NCBI GenBank assembly: GCA_903927645.1
Contig: CAIYNX010000236.1
Coordinates: forward strand, 1-41,393
DNA length: 41,393 nt
From: an uncultured Mucilaginibacter sp.
GTDB lineage: Bacteria; Bacteroidota; Bacteroidia; Sphingobacteriales; Sphingobacteriaceae
Direction: 5' to 3'
Positions within the stretch are counted from its first letter, which is position 1. Every line of letters starts with the position of its first letter. The position numbers and the translations under genes are program-made. A model generated the notes under the pieces. The model did not search any database and was not told the origin of the DNA. It saw nothing but the letters and a program-made list of their open reading frames with translations. Below, one piece after another: positions 23,064-31,985 of this stretch.

Positions 23064-24353
23064 TTAAAGTTTTTTTGTTTCTACAACCCCAATATCACCC
23101 AGATAAACATCCCAACCTGCTATAGTTTCTCCATTTACCTGCTTTTCATAATGTTTAATTACTATGGTCATACTACGCTTGGTTATATCACCATAAACTA
23201 GATTACCATCTGTAAAACCTTGAAATTTTTGTACAAAGGTTACGGTAGCATAATAATTTCCATCAAGTCCTCTCTTAAATTCTGAAGCATAGTTAACATT
23301 TGCATATTCAACATTTACTTTATCAAACTGGCCACTTTTAATCATCAGCCTGCTTAAATAATCACGTACCTTATGCTTCACTTTTACATCTGTATTCACG
23401 TTTGATACCTCTACCCGAACATCGGCACCTTGATTTAAAAATAAATCACAAGCCTGGTTAATACTTTTAAATGCGGCATCCCTATCTGTATTTACTGATG
23501 TAATAATTTGCAAATAATTAGTAAACTCATGCGTTTTAGAAAATGCTTTATTGCCAAATACTGCCATATCCGGTGCGATAATAGCCGACTCTTTTCCATT
23601 TCCACTTGTTGGTATGGTTGAGGATTCTGAAACTTGACCAGAAGAAGGGGGTAAATTGCTCTGCGGAATATCTCCCCTTGCAATGGGTTGGGAATTGCCA
23701 TAGCCATTATCATCTCGCCTACCGCCTGTACTTGCTGATGTGCTATTATCATTGTTATTTACTGGGTTAACTACTGGTGCAATTGCATCATTAGTACCAC
23801 TTACTGCAGGATCTACTGTGGTGATCGGTGTGTATTTTAAAATATTTACCTTTGTTTTGTTATATGCCAAAAAAGGATAGGCTTGTTCAATTTTAGTAAA
23901 TATTTGGTGGGTTCCGTTTTTACGAATGATAAAAATAAGGTTTGATTTAAGATATCTAACAGTTTTACCGTCCTTATTTGTAACAGTAATTTCGGATTCT
24001 CCTTCATCTAATACATTAACCGCTTCAATTTTTCCTTGCGAATCAACAATTATATCAGCTAGCCTCGATCTGGAAGGTGGGTTGATGAATACATTTTTTT
24101 CTTCATCGGTAATTTCCCTGGCAAGACCAAATACTAAATAATCACCGTCAGAATTAAAGGCAACTTGTACCTCTGAAAGGTTGCGTGTAAATAAGTGACT
24201 ACCTGGGTTTGCTAAATTTTTAAATTTTATTTTCCTATTGTTAAGCTGCGTGATTTTACCTAAAACCATATTGCCATCAGCCAGATAAATATTATCCTGT
24301 GCAAATGAATTTAATTTAACAAAAATAAATATAACTATTAAAAGCCTCTTCAT
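23064..24353 (-). CDS. Secreted protein with a duplicated N-terminal module and a Bacteroidota-type C-terminal domain
   Basis: A 429-residue protein with a signal peptide (about 1-18, ending LNSFAQ). Two related beta modules follow: about 19-75 (IYLADGNMVLGKITQLNNRKIKFKN...) and about 99-153 (IIVDSQGKIEAVNVLDEGESEITVTN...), each ending in a strand plus an Asp/Asn-Gly turn. A Ser/Asn/Gly/Pro-rich linker spans about 178-257. The C-terminal domain (about 275-429) has AFKSINQACDLFLNQGADVRVEV, VRDYLSRL, GLDGNYYATVTFVQKFQGF and WDVYLGDIGV; I have seen this pattern in other Bacteroidota proteins but cannot name it. Function unknown, probably periplasmic. It is a lone gene. Confidence 0.7.
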   Translation of the reverse strand: MKRLLIVIFIFVKLNSFAQDNIYLADGNMVLGKITQLNNRKIKFKNLANPGSHLFTRNLSEVQVAFNSDGDYLVFGLAREITDEEKNVFINPPSRSRLADIIVDSQGKIEAVNVLDEGESEITVTNKDGKTVRYLKSNLIFIIRKNGTHQIFTKIEQAYPFLAYNKTKVNILKYTPITTVDPAVSGTNDAIAPVVNPVNNNDNSTSASTGGRRDDNGYGNSQPIARGDIPQSNLPPSSGQVSESSTIPTSGNGKESAIIAPDMAVFGNKAFSKTHEFTNYLQIITSVNTDRDAAFKSINQACDLFLNQGADVRVEVSNVNTDVKVKHKVRDYLSRLMIKSGQFDKVNVEYANVNYASEFKRGLDGNYYATVTFVQKFQGFTDGNLVYGDITKRSMTIVIKHYEKQVNGETIAGWDVYLGDIGVVETKKL

Positions 24354-24952
24354 TAAGATTAGTAAATTGGGGTAATGTTAAAACGCATATTTATATGGAA
24401 TAATATAAAGATGTTGGACCAATGATCATATTAGGACAAAATTAATGTATAAAATTTGTTTAATTATTAAGATTTTCCTTTGTTTTAAAAATATTACAAA
24501 CTTCAATTCACCAATACCGTGTAAATAATAAAAAAAGAAGCTAATAATTAACTCAACCTCTCCCTAAATTGTTCATGGAATGATAATTGTCTGAATAAAA
24601 ATACTAATCTTAGTTTAAGATTGTTTGAAACTAGTTATTAAAGTTATCAACACCTATCAGAAAAATTTAGTCTGTGGTTTCTTGGATAAGGTTTCTTTAA
24701 TTGAAGAAATTTTAATACTGTTTTATAGGTTTAAAAGTTTTGACCAATTAGGGTAATTAATAAGGGCTTTTAATTTTTTATTTAACCATAACATTACAAA
24801 TTATGTATATAGTTTTTAAAATTGAAATTATTTAGGATAGAATTCATTCTTACTCATGCTTATTCGGATTCAAATATTCTTTTCGACACGTTAATAACTT
24901 TTTACATGGGTCCTTTTTATGGCAATATAAATAATTTGAAAATGCATTTTAC
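24354..24952. other. 600-base gene-free AT-rich stretch
   Basis: No credible gene. Structures seen are a dyad AATCTTA-GTT-TAAGATT (24606-24622), a direct repeat GGTTTCTT (24676-24683 and 24690-24697), and a dyad TTTCTT-(6 nt)-AAGAAA (24692-24709). It separates the secreted protein (starting at 24353) from the end of the deacetylase gene, so it holds the promoter of the former and the 3' region of the latter. A small RNA is possible but not supported. Confidence 0.4.
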
Positions 24953-25570
24953 TTACAAAACCTCGAATTTATATCCTCTTTCTTTCCAGTATGCCAAAGC
25001 TTTTGGTAAAACATATTCTAACCTTTTAAATGCCTTTAGACTATCATGAAACACTATGATATCACCAGATTGGGTGTTTTTAATAACATTTTTTAAACAT
25101 ACTTCTGGTTTTAAATGTTCGTCAAAATCACCAGATAGTACTGACCACATAATAATATGTAGATCGGGTCTTCTTTTTAACAATAATTTAATTTGACTTC
25201 GTTTTATTTTGCCATATGGAGGTCTAAACAAATTACTTTGAATCAATTCATCTGCAAGAACAATATTGTTTAAATAATTATCATTATTTGTTTTCCAGCC
25301 ATTTAAATGATTAAATGTATGGTTGCCAACAGCATGTCCTTCCTGTTTAATTTGTTCGAAAATTTCTGGGTATTTACGTACATTGTCGCCAATACAAAAA
25401 AAAGTTGCCTTAGCATGGTACTGACTTAAAATATTTAAAACAAAAGGTGTAACAATGGGTATAGGACCGTCGTCAAAAGTAATAAAAAGGCATTTGTCTG
25501 TACATGCTATATCCCATTGAAGTTTGGAATAAAGTTTTTTTAGCAACCATGGTGTTTTAACAGTGTACAT
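24953..25570 (-). CDS. Polysaccharide deacetylase (NodB domain)
   Basis: A 205-residue carbohydrate esterase family 4 enzyme. Motif 1 is LFITFDDGPIP (catalytic base and metal Asp), motif 2 is GNHTFNHLNGW (the two metal-binding His), and motif 3 is FRPPYGKIK. Later segments LHIIMWSVLSGDFDE and GDIIVFHDSLKAF complete the fold. The family removes N-acetyl groups from peptidoglycan or other amino-sugar polymers. There is no clear signal peptide; the N-terminus MYTVKTPWLLKKLYS is the form usual in Bacteroidota. It is divergent from the efflux-channel gene. Confidence 0.92.
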   Translation of the reverse strand: MYTVKTPWLLKKLYSKLQWDIACTDKCLFITFDDGPIPIVTPFVLNILSQYHAKATFFCIGDNVRKYPEIFEQIKQEGHAVGNHTFNHLNGWKTNNDNYLNNIVLADELIQSNLFRPPYGKIKRSQIKLLLKRRPDLHIIMWSVLSGDFDEHLKPEVCLKNVIKNTQSGDIIVFHDSLKAFKRLEYVLPKALAYWKERGYKFEVL

Positions 25571-25611
25571 AAAATGATTTATAACTATAAGAGATTAATT
25601 AAGATGCGCAA

Positions 25612-25637
25612 TTTGATATTACAATTAAATACATTTG
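25612..25637 (+). promoter_or_regulatory. Candidate promoter of the efflux-channel gene
   Basis: TTTG at 25612-25615 and TACATTTG at 25630-25637, 14 nt apart, which is a little short. It overlaps an upstream in-frame TTG at 25635, supporting the ATG at 25689 as the true start and giving a leader of about 45 nt. Confidence 0.4.
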
Positions 25638-25688
25638 GCAAATCTAATATCTCAAATCACATTAAAAAATTATTATTTGATTAACCTT

Positions 25689-27131
25689 ATGATACCATCT
25701 AAATTAAAACGACCAACTTTTGCTTTTGCTTTATTTTTGGTGATTTTTAGCTATAAAGTTAATGCGCAACAGGTAATAAGCTTACAAAAAGCAATTGATC
25801 TTACCCTGCAAAATAATCTGAATATCAAGCAGGCTCAACTTACTGAAGCGCTTGCTGATGAGGACTTTAAACAAAGTAAAAATAACCTGCTACCAATTAT
25901 TAGCGCTAACCCCCAGGCTACTTATAATCATGGTAAAAGTCAGGTGGCAGGTGCCTTTGCTTATGCCTCTTCAACATTAAATTTAAATGGCAATGCCTCG
26001 ATTTCTGTTACGCTTTTTCAAGGTGGACAATTAAAGAATCAAATTTTGCAGAATAAATTAATACTGGATGCCGATAAAACCGCTACCTCAAAAGTTAAAA
26101 ATGATTTAATTTTGAATGTAGTTACCAATTATCTTACCATTTTAACCGATCAGGATTTGGTGATTGCTGCTAAACAACAGGTAGCATTAGCACAAATTAC
26201 TTTAGATCGGACACAAAAAAACTTTGATGCGGGAAACTTAACCAAGGCCGATTTGGCACAAGCGCAAGCACAAGTTTCAACTGCGGAGTTAAATTTAACA
26301 AACGCGCAAAATCAAGTTGACCTAGCCATTTTGATTTTAAAACAATTTATGGAAATGCCTGCTACAACTGATATATTGGTTGAGAAACCAGATATTAGTA
26401 AGCTTACAGATATAAAAACCATTTATGACCCTACAGAAGTTATTAAGACAGCGCTTACTGTTAACCCTGATATAAAACTAGCCGAAACGCAACAACAAAC
26501 TTATTTGCAAGCAATAAAAGTAGCAAAAGGGAACTATTACCCAACCTTATCTCTATTCGGAGGCTTAGGATCAAACTATTCTAATCAAGCAAAAGCAAAC
26601 ACAAGCGATCAACCTACTATAACAACAGGACCAAGCCCTGTTGGTGTTGTTCAAGGTACAGGACAAAATGTTTTACCGCTTATTTATTCTTATAACCAAG
26701 CTCCAATTTCATTCATTGATCAATTGAACAATAACTTCAACCAATCAATTGGCTTAAGTTTGCAAATACCAATTTTTAATCGTTTTACAGCACAAACTTC
26801 GGTTCGAAAAGCAAAAATAAGCTATCAAAATGCTGAGTTAGCAACTCAAATTGCCAAAAATAACTTAAGTAAAACTATCATCCAAGCAATTCTTGATTTG
26901 CACGCATCCGAAAAAAGCTATCAATCCGCTTTACAAACCTTTGAATCAAACAAGGAAGCATTAAATGTAACTAGGCAAAGGTTTGAAGCAGGTTTAGTTA
27001 ACACACTCGAGTATAATACCGCGCTTACAAATTATAACAAATCGCAAAATGATATGATTGAGGGTAGATATCAAATGATATTCAGGAGCAAGGTGATTGA
27101 TTATTATTTGGGGAATCAAATATCATTATAA
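25689..27131 (+). CDS. TolC-family outer-membrane efflux channel
   Basis: A 480-residue outer-membrane efflux protein with signal peptide MIPSKLKRPTFAFALFLVIF... ending YKVNAQ. Two OEP repeats are visible: the first with DLTLQNNLNIKQAQL, LTILTDQDLVIAAKQQVALAQ and FDAGNLTKADLAQAQAQ; the second with ALTVNPDIKLAETQQQ, SLQIPIFNRF and FEAGLVNTLEYNTAL. The trimer would form a beta-barrel plus alpha-helical tunnel across the periplasm. The gene is followed 72 bp later by the membrane-fusion adaptor. No inner-membrane pump gene follows, which is unusual for this arrangement. Confidence 0.93.
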   Translation: MIPSKLKRPTFAFALFLVIFSYKVNAQQVISLQKAIDLTLQNNLNIKQAQLTEALADEDFKQSKNNLLPIISANPQATYNHGKSQVAGAFAYASSTLNLNGNASISVTLFQGGQLKNQILQNKLILDADKTATSKVKNDLILNVVTNYLTILTDQDLVIAAKQQVALAQITLDRTQKNFDAGNLTKADLAQAQAQVSTAELNLTNAQNQVDLAILILKQFMEMPATTDILVEKPDISKLTDIKTIYDPTEVIKTALTVNPDIKLAETQQQTYLQAIKVAKGNYYPTLSLFGGLGSNYSNQAKANTSDQPTITTGPSPVGVVQGTGQNVLPLIYSYNQAPISFIDQLNNNFNQSIGLSLQIPIFNRFTAQTSVRKAKISYQNAELATQIAKNNLSKTIIQAILDLHASEKSYQSALQTFESNKEALNVTRQRFEAGLVNTLEYNTALTNYNKSQNDMIEGRYQMIFRSKVIDYYLGNQISL

Positions 27132-27203
27132 TTGTAGCATACTTAATACTGAATAAAAACTCTTAACAATAAACAACCATATAAAACTGAAATCTAAAAA
27201 GTC

Positions 27204-28532
27204 ATGGGAAAAACTACTAAATATATACTCATCATACTAGGAGCACTTATTGTGCTGCTGATAGTTGCCAAAGCAACCGGGCTAGTTGGTAAACCAAAAT
27301 TAACTGAAGTAGCTACAGAGAAGGCGACAGTAAGAGTAATTGACGAAACCGTGTCGGCAAGCGGTAAAATAAAAGCACATGTGGAGGTAAAAATTAGCCC
27401 TGAGGTATCGGGTGAGGTGGTTGAATTGCCAATAAAAGAAGGTGATGTAGTTAAAAAAGGTCAATTGTTATGTAAAATCAGGCCCGATATTTTAAGGTCG
27501 GAGCTTGATAGGGCTGAGGCGCAATCCAATACCCAAAAAGCTCAAATAGCAAATTCAAAGGAATTGCTTAACCAAGCAAAAGCTAATTTAGACAATCAAG
27601 AATCTATTTATACACGAGACGAAGGGTTGTTTGAAAAAAAGGTGATCACTAAAGCTGAATTTGAACTTGCAAAAGCAAATTATTTTAGCGCTAAAGCAGC
27701 TTACGAAGCTGCCAAGCAAAATGTGGTAAGCGCTACATACGGGCTTGCTCAATCTCAGGCATCTGTTAAGGCGGCTTCTGATAATTTACTTAAAACTACC
27801 ATCTATTCACCAATTGATGGAGTAGTTTCAAAACTATCAATTCAAAGAGGTGAAAGGGTTTTAGGTACTCAACAATTTGCCGGTACCGAAATTATGACCA
27901 TATCAGACCTTAGTAAACTTGATGTGAATGTGGATGTTAATGAAAATGATATCAATCGTATTAAATTGGGTGATTCATCCAAGATTGAGGTAGATGCTTT
28001 TTTAGGTAAAAAATTTAATGGTACTGTTATTGAAATTGGTAGTTCGGCAAATGTTGTAGGTACCAATGCCGATCAGGTAACCAACTTTACTGTTAAGGTT
28101 AGAATTGATGCTGAATCGTACAAAAGCTTGCTAAATAAAACCAGCAATAACACTTCACCGTTTAGACCTGGCTTAACCGCTACCGTTGATATCAATACAA
28201 ATCATACCAAATCTTTGGCTATTCCAATACAATCTGTTACTACCCGTGAAGATAAAAAGGCTATTAACAACAATAAGAAAACAGATGATAATAAGGTTCA
28301 AATTGCCGCCCCTGTTAAAGAATATGTTTTTGTATACAAAGCTGGCAAAGTAAAACAAGTATTGGTAACTACTGGAATACAGGACGATTCCTACATCCAA
28401 ATATTATCAGGTTTAAAAGGTGGTGAAGAGGTTGTTTCAGCTCCGTTTGCAACTATTACAAAAGAATTGGCCGACAATATGGTGGTTGAAAAAGTAGATA
28501 AGAGTAAGTTATTTACAGGTGATAATAAATAA
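27204..28532 (+). CDS. Efflux periplasmic adaptor (HlyD/MacA type)
   Basis: A 442-residue membrane-fusion protein with an N-terminal transmembrane anchor (about 7-25, ILIILGALIVLLIVAKATG). Then come the barrel-sandwich half-motif VEVKISPEVSGEVVELPIKEGDVVKKGQLL, a long coiled coil (about 95-195), the returning lipoyl half IYSPIDGVVSKLSIQRGE, a beta-barrel domain (LDVNVDVNENDINRIKLG) and a membrane-proximal domain ending GLKGGEEVVSAPF. This order matches the MacA-like adaptors of ABC-type tripartite exporters. It would connect the TolC-like channel to an inner-membrane pump encoded elsewhere. Confidence 0.92.
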   Translation: MGKTTKYILIILGALIVLLIVAKATGLVGKPKLTEVATEKATVRVIDETVSASGKIKAHVEVKISPEVSGEVVELPIKEGDVVKKGQLLCKIRPDILRSELDRAEAQSNTQKAQIANSKELLNQAKANLDNQESIYTRDEGLFEKKVITKAEFELAKANYFSAKAAYEAAKQNVVSATYGLAQSQASVKAASDNLLKTTIYSPIDGVVSKLSIQRGERVLGTQQFAGTEIMTISDLSKLDVNVDVNENDINRIKLGDSSKIEVDAFLGKKFNGTVIEIGSSANVVGTNADQVTNFTVKVRIDAESYKSLLNKTSNNTSPFRPGLTATVDINTNHTKSLAIPIQSVTTREDKKAINNNKKTDDNKVQIAAPVKEYVFVYKAGKVKQVLVTTGIQDDSYIQILSGLKGGEEVVSAPFATITKELADNMVVEKVDKSKLFTGDNK

Positions 28533-28642
28533 AAATAAGTATTTTTAAATTATTGCTAACTTTCAATTTTAATAAAATAATTTACAAATGTTTATTTATC
28601 CTTTAAGCTTACATAAATAGACTTATCGGTTAACTTTTTCAT

Positions 28643-28650
28643 TAAATTTG
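28643..28650 (+). promoter_or_regulatory. -7-like box overlapping the hairpin before gpsA
   Basis: TAAATTTG fits TAnnTTTG. Its predicted start point, about 28657, falls inside the loop of the hairpin at 28649-28677, so transcripts from it would lack the hairpin's 5' arm. No -33 box is obvious. Confidence 0.35.
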
Positions 28651-28685
28651 TCCTGCCATTTAAACCCGGCCAGGACATTTTTTTT
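28649..28685 (+). terminator. Terminator-like hairpin abutting the gpsA start codon
   Basis: Stem TGTCCTG (28649-28655) / CAGGACA (28671-28677) followed by eight T (28678-28685), one base before the gpsA ATG at 28687. It is about 115 bp after the adaptor gene and is oriented to stop transcription from it. Confidence 0.65.
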
Positions 28686-28686
28686 A

Positions 28687-29694
28687 ATGGGTATATTAGA
28701 AAATAAAATTGCGGTAATAGGAGGCGGTAGTTGGGCTACCGCCAACATTAAAATGTTAAGTGATAACGATACTCCAAAAGAAATTTTTTGGTGGATGCGT
28801 GATGAATCAGCAATTAAACATTTGCAAAAGTTTAAACATAACCCCAATTACCTAAGTTCTGTTGAAATCAATGTTCCGCCAAAAAATATATCATTTGATT
28901 TAAAATCGGTTATTAAAAAGGCAGATTATGTTTTGTTAAATGTTCCGGCGGCCTTTATTAAACACGCGTTGAAAGATATTTCACCAGCTGAGTTTGAGGG
29001 AAAGAAAATAATATCGGCTATAAAGGGCATGGTGCCTGACAATAACCAAATTATCGGTGAATTTTTAAATCAATCCTATAACATTCCATTTGAAAATTTG
29101 GTGGTAATAAGTGGTCCCTGTCATGCGGAGGAAGTGGCACTTGAGAAATTATCATATTTAACAATTGCCTCCGGCGATCCGAGTTTAGCTGAAGAAGTTG
29201 CTGGCATGATAAATACCAGATATATAAAAACCATCCTATCTGACGATATTTATGGAACTGAATATGCCGCAGTGTTAAAAAACATTTATGCGGTTGCCAG
29301 CGGGATTTGTCATGGAGTAGGTTATGGAGATAATTTTCAAGCTGTATTGATATCAAATGCTATTCGGGAATTGAAACGATTTGTTGATGCGGTTCACCCA
29401 ATTGAAAGGGATATAAAAGAATCAGCATATCTTGGTGATTTATTGGTAACTGCCTATTCGCAATTTAGCCGTAACCGTACATTTGGTAATATGATTGGAA
29501 AGGGGTATACAGTTAAATCGGCTCAGTTGGAAATGAATATGATTGCTGAAGGATATTACGCTGTAAATAGTTTGCACGAGGTGAATAAAATATACAATGT
29601 GTCATTACCCATTTGCCAGGCCGTTTATGCAATTTTGTACGAAAAAAAATCGCCGGTACAAGAGATGCATCGTTTATCTGAAATTTTATGTTAG
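28687..29694 (+). CDS. gpsA: NAD(P)-dependent glycerol-3-phosphate dehydrogenase
   Basis: A 335-residue enzyme making sn-glycerol-3-phosphate from dihydroxyacetone phosphate for phospholipid synthesis. The Rossmann nucleotide site is KIAVIGGGSWATA, the substrate-binding AIKGMVPDNNQIIGE and VVISGPCHAEEVA follow, and the catalytic lysine is in GTEYAAVLKNIYAVASG. The C-terminal helical domain has SAYLGDLLVTAYSQFSRNRTFG. ATG at 28687 is preferred over an upstream TTG at 28648, since the latter would translate through a terminator-like hairpin and add 13 non-conserved residues. No Shine-Dalgarno-like sequence precedes it. Confidence 0.95.
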   Translation: MGILENKIAVIGGGSWATANIKMLSDNDTPKEIFWWMRDESAIKHLQKFKHNPNYLSSVEINVPPKNISFDLKSVIKKADYVLLNVPAAFIKHALKDISPAEFEGKKIISAIKGMVPDNNQIIGEFLNQSYNIPFENLVVISGPCHAEEVALEKLSYLTIASGDPSLAEEVAGMINTRYIKTILSDDIYGTEYAAVLKNIYAVASGICHGVGYGDNFQAVLISNAIRELKRFVDAVHPIERDIKESAYLGDLLVTAYSQFSRNRTFGNMIGKGYTVKSAQLEMNMIAEGYYAVNSLHEVNKIYNVSLPICQAVYAILYEKKSPVQEMHRLSEILC

Positions 29695-29742
29695 TATTAT
29701 TAAACCATCTGTTTTAAAAAAAGCATTTGAATAAATAAAAAA

Positions 29743-29769
29743 CCCTCCACTGTTTTGACAGTTGGAGGG
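29743..29769 (-). terminator. Terminator of the DEAD-box helicase gene
   Basis: Stem CCCTCCA-CTGT / ACAG-T-TGGAGGG with one bulged T and a TTTG loop; on the minus strand it is followed by TTTTTT. It is about 60 bp past the helicase stop and also faces the end of the convergent gpsA gene. Confidence 0.8.
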
Positions 29770-29829
29770 CAATAAACACAACAAAACTAAAACCTGCCAA
29801 CCTAATGGTTGACAGTATAAAACACACAA

Positions 29830-31644
29830 TTAAAACCTTCTTCTTCTTTCAGGCCTGTCTTCCTTGCGTTTTCCGGAAAAATCACGGAAACCACCTGAAG
29901 CACTTGTTCTGTCACGGTTATAGCCGCCTTCGCGTTTTTCACCACCGCTTCTTTCACGATTATAACCACCTTCTCTGCGCGGATAATTTCCACCACGACT
30001 CTCACTGCTTCCTTCGCCTGATATTTCAATTCTAACTGGACGACCTTTAAAGTCGGCCTCTTTAAAGCCAGTCATAACCTTGTCAACGTCGGCATTTTGT
30101 ACTTCAAAAAATGAATATACGCCCTTTACGTCAATTTTCCCAACTGTACGACCACTTATTTTTGTTTGATTACAAATATAACCTAAAAGGTCGCCTCTGT
30201 TAAACTCATCAACAGAGCCTAAGTTTATAAACAACCTGGTAAATTCCGACTTTCCACTACCATTACCTCTATCAATTCCTCGTTCATCATTCCGTTCAAA
30301 CCTTCGGCCTTCTTCTAGTGGTGCATTTAAATCAGGAGCATTCTTGTAATAATCAAGAAAGCGGTTAAATTCAATAGAGGCAAAGCGCTTAATAAAGTCT
30401 TCTTTGCTCATCTCCTTAAATTCTTCCATAATTCTAGGGATATATTGCTCTATTTGTGGTTCATTTACTTGTACATTATGTACTTTATGAACAATTGAAA
30501 ATAATTGTTTCTCACAAACATCAAATCCTGTTGGAATTTCAACTTTAACAAAACGCTTACCTAGTCCGCGTTCAATTTGGCGTATTTTGCCTAATTCTTT
30601 AGCGTTAATGATAGATATTGAAACACCCGTTTTACCCGCACGTGCAGTCCTGCCGCTTCTATGGGTATAATTCTCAACCTCATCAGGTAAAGAGTAATTG
30701 ATAACGTGGGTTACGTCATTAACATCAATACCTCTTGCAGCCACATCGGTAGCAATTAATAATTGCAAATTACGATCGCGATAACGTTTCATTACCTTAT
30801 CACGTTGTTGTTGCGAAAGGTCGCCATGCAATGAATCGGCATTATAGCCATCTTTAATCAAGGCTTCTGCAATTTCTTGCGTTTCAATTTTAGTACGACA
30901 AAATACTATACCAAAAATATCAGGATTAAAATCAACAATACGCTTAAATGCGGCATACTTATCTCTTGCGCGTACGATATAATACTCATGCTCAATGTTT
31001 ACATTGCCTGTATTTTTTTCGCCCATGGTTAGTTCAAACGGATCTTTCATATATTTTTTCGCGATCCGGCGAACTTCTGATGGCATAGTGGCAGAGAAAA
31101 GCCATGTTTTTTTCTCTTCTGGAGTTGTAGAAAGAATACTGTCAATGTCTTCCTGAAAGCCCATATTGAGCATTTCATCAGCTTCATCCAATACTACAAA
31201 TTTAACCTTCGAAAAATCGATAGCCTTTCTGTTAATAATATCCAACATACGGCCTGGTGTTGCCACAACAATTTGTACACCACGTTTAATTTGACGTAGT
31301 TGATCTGATATATTTGCTCCACCATAAACAGCAACAACTTGAACGTTGCCCATTTTTTTGGCGTAATTTTTTATATCGTTGGTTATTTGCAAACAAAGTT
31401 CGCGGGTTGGACAAAGTATAAGAGCCTGAGGATAATTTTCTTCAAAATCAAGCAATTCTAATAGCGGCAGTCCAAAGGCAGCAGTTTTTCCGGTCCCGGT
31501 TTGGGCTAATCCGACAAAATCGTTGCTGCCTGTTAACAATACTGGAATTGACTGTTCCTGGATTGGTGTAGGTTTTTCAAAACCTAACTCAGAGATGGCA
31601 TTAACAATATCATGACGGATTCCCAGTTCAATAAATGGGTTCAT
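29830..31644 (-). CDS. DEAD-box RNA helicase with an RGG-like tail
   Basis: A 604-residue ATP-dependent RNA helicase. Motifs in order: Q motif FEKPTPIQEQSIP, motif I AQTGTGKTAAF, Ia PTRELC, Ib TPGRMLD, II DEAD, III SATMP, V ATDVAARGIDV, VI HRSGRTARAG. After the core (about 1-370) there is a linker region, then a DbpA-type RNA-binding domain (about 470-550, RLFINLGSVDEFNRGDLLGY). The last 50 residues are Arg/Gly-rich with a repeated REGGYNR motif. Such proteins (CsdA/DeaD-like) remodel structured RNA and help ribosome assembly, particularly in the cold. It is a single gene with its own promoter-like box and terminator. Confidence 0.95.
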   Translation of the reverse strand: MNPFIELGIRHDIVNAISELGFEKPTPIQEQSIPVLLTGSNDFVGLAQTGTGKTAAFGLPLLELLDFEENYPQALILCPTRELCLQITNDIKNYAKKMGNVQVVAVYGGANISDQLRQIKRGVQIVVATPGRMLDIINRKAIDFSKVKFVVLDEADEMLNMGFQEDIDSILSTTPEEKKTWLFSATMPSEVRRIAKKYMKDPFELTMGEKNTGNVNIEHEYYIVRARDKYAAFKRIVDFNPDIFGIVFCRTKIETQEIAEALIKDGYNADSLHGDLSQQQRDKVMKRYRDRNLQLLIATDVAARGIDVNDVTHVINYSLPDEVENYTHRSGRTARAGKTGVSISIINAKELGKIRQIERGLGKRFVKVEIPTGFDVCEKQLFSIVHKVHNVQVNEPQIEQYIPRIMEEFKEMSKEDFIKRFASIEFNRFLDYYKNAPDLNAPLEEGRRFERNDERGIDRGNGSGKSEFTRLFINLGSVDEFNRGDLLGYICNQTKISGRTVGKIDVKGVYSFFEVQNADVDKVMTGFKEADFKGRPVRIEISGEGSSESRGGNYPRREGGYNRERSGGEKREGGYNRDRTSASGGFRDFSGKRKEDRPERRRRF

Positions 31645-31685
31645 GAATTAAAATAACGTATCTGGCAACATCGCCAAATCGGGCG

Positions 31686-31693
31686 CAAAGATA
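31686..31693 (-). promoter_or_regulatory. -7 box of the helicase gene
   Basis: TATCTTTG followed by CG on the minus strand is a very typical Bacteroidota -7 element. It implies a leader of about 35 nt. No -33 TTTG is seen at the usual distance. Confidence 0.45.
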
Positions 31694-31985
31694 GCGTTTA
31701 TTTACTTTATTTCATATACCTAATTTAAAAATTTTTACATAGCTTAAACAAATTATTTATGATGCATAAAAATTACCAGTTCTGGTTGTTAATTTGAGAC
31801 CTCAAATTATAAATAAGCTTAACAAGGAAAATAAAATTCATATATTTTGTTGATAATCAACTATTTTTTATTTTATAATAGGTATTTTAATTGATGGCAA
31901 ATTTTTGTAGATAATTAACACTTTAAGTATTTAAACTTTTTATTTTAGTTTTAGTCCAATATTTTTTTTAGTATAAACTTTCCAA
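31694..31985. other. AT-rich divergent intergenic stretch
   Basis: About 290 very AT-rich bases between the helicase gene promoter and the lipoprotein hydrolase gene. I see no gene, RNA or repeat; it should hold the promoter for the gene starting at 31986. Confidence 0.4.

Noticed and set aside
24822..25049. 75-codon plus-strand frame upstream of and into the deacetylase gene end
   Set aside because: AT-rich random-looking sequence that overlaps a well-supported gene in antisense.
29805..30035. Plus- and minus-strand frames over the helicase tail
   Set aside because: The Arg/Gly-rich repeat of the helicase gene leaves several frames open; the helicase frame is the one with conserved motifs.
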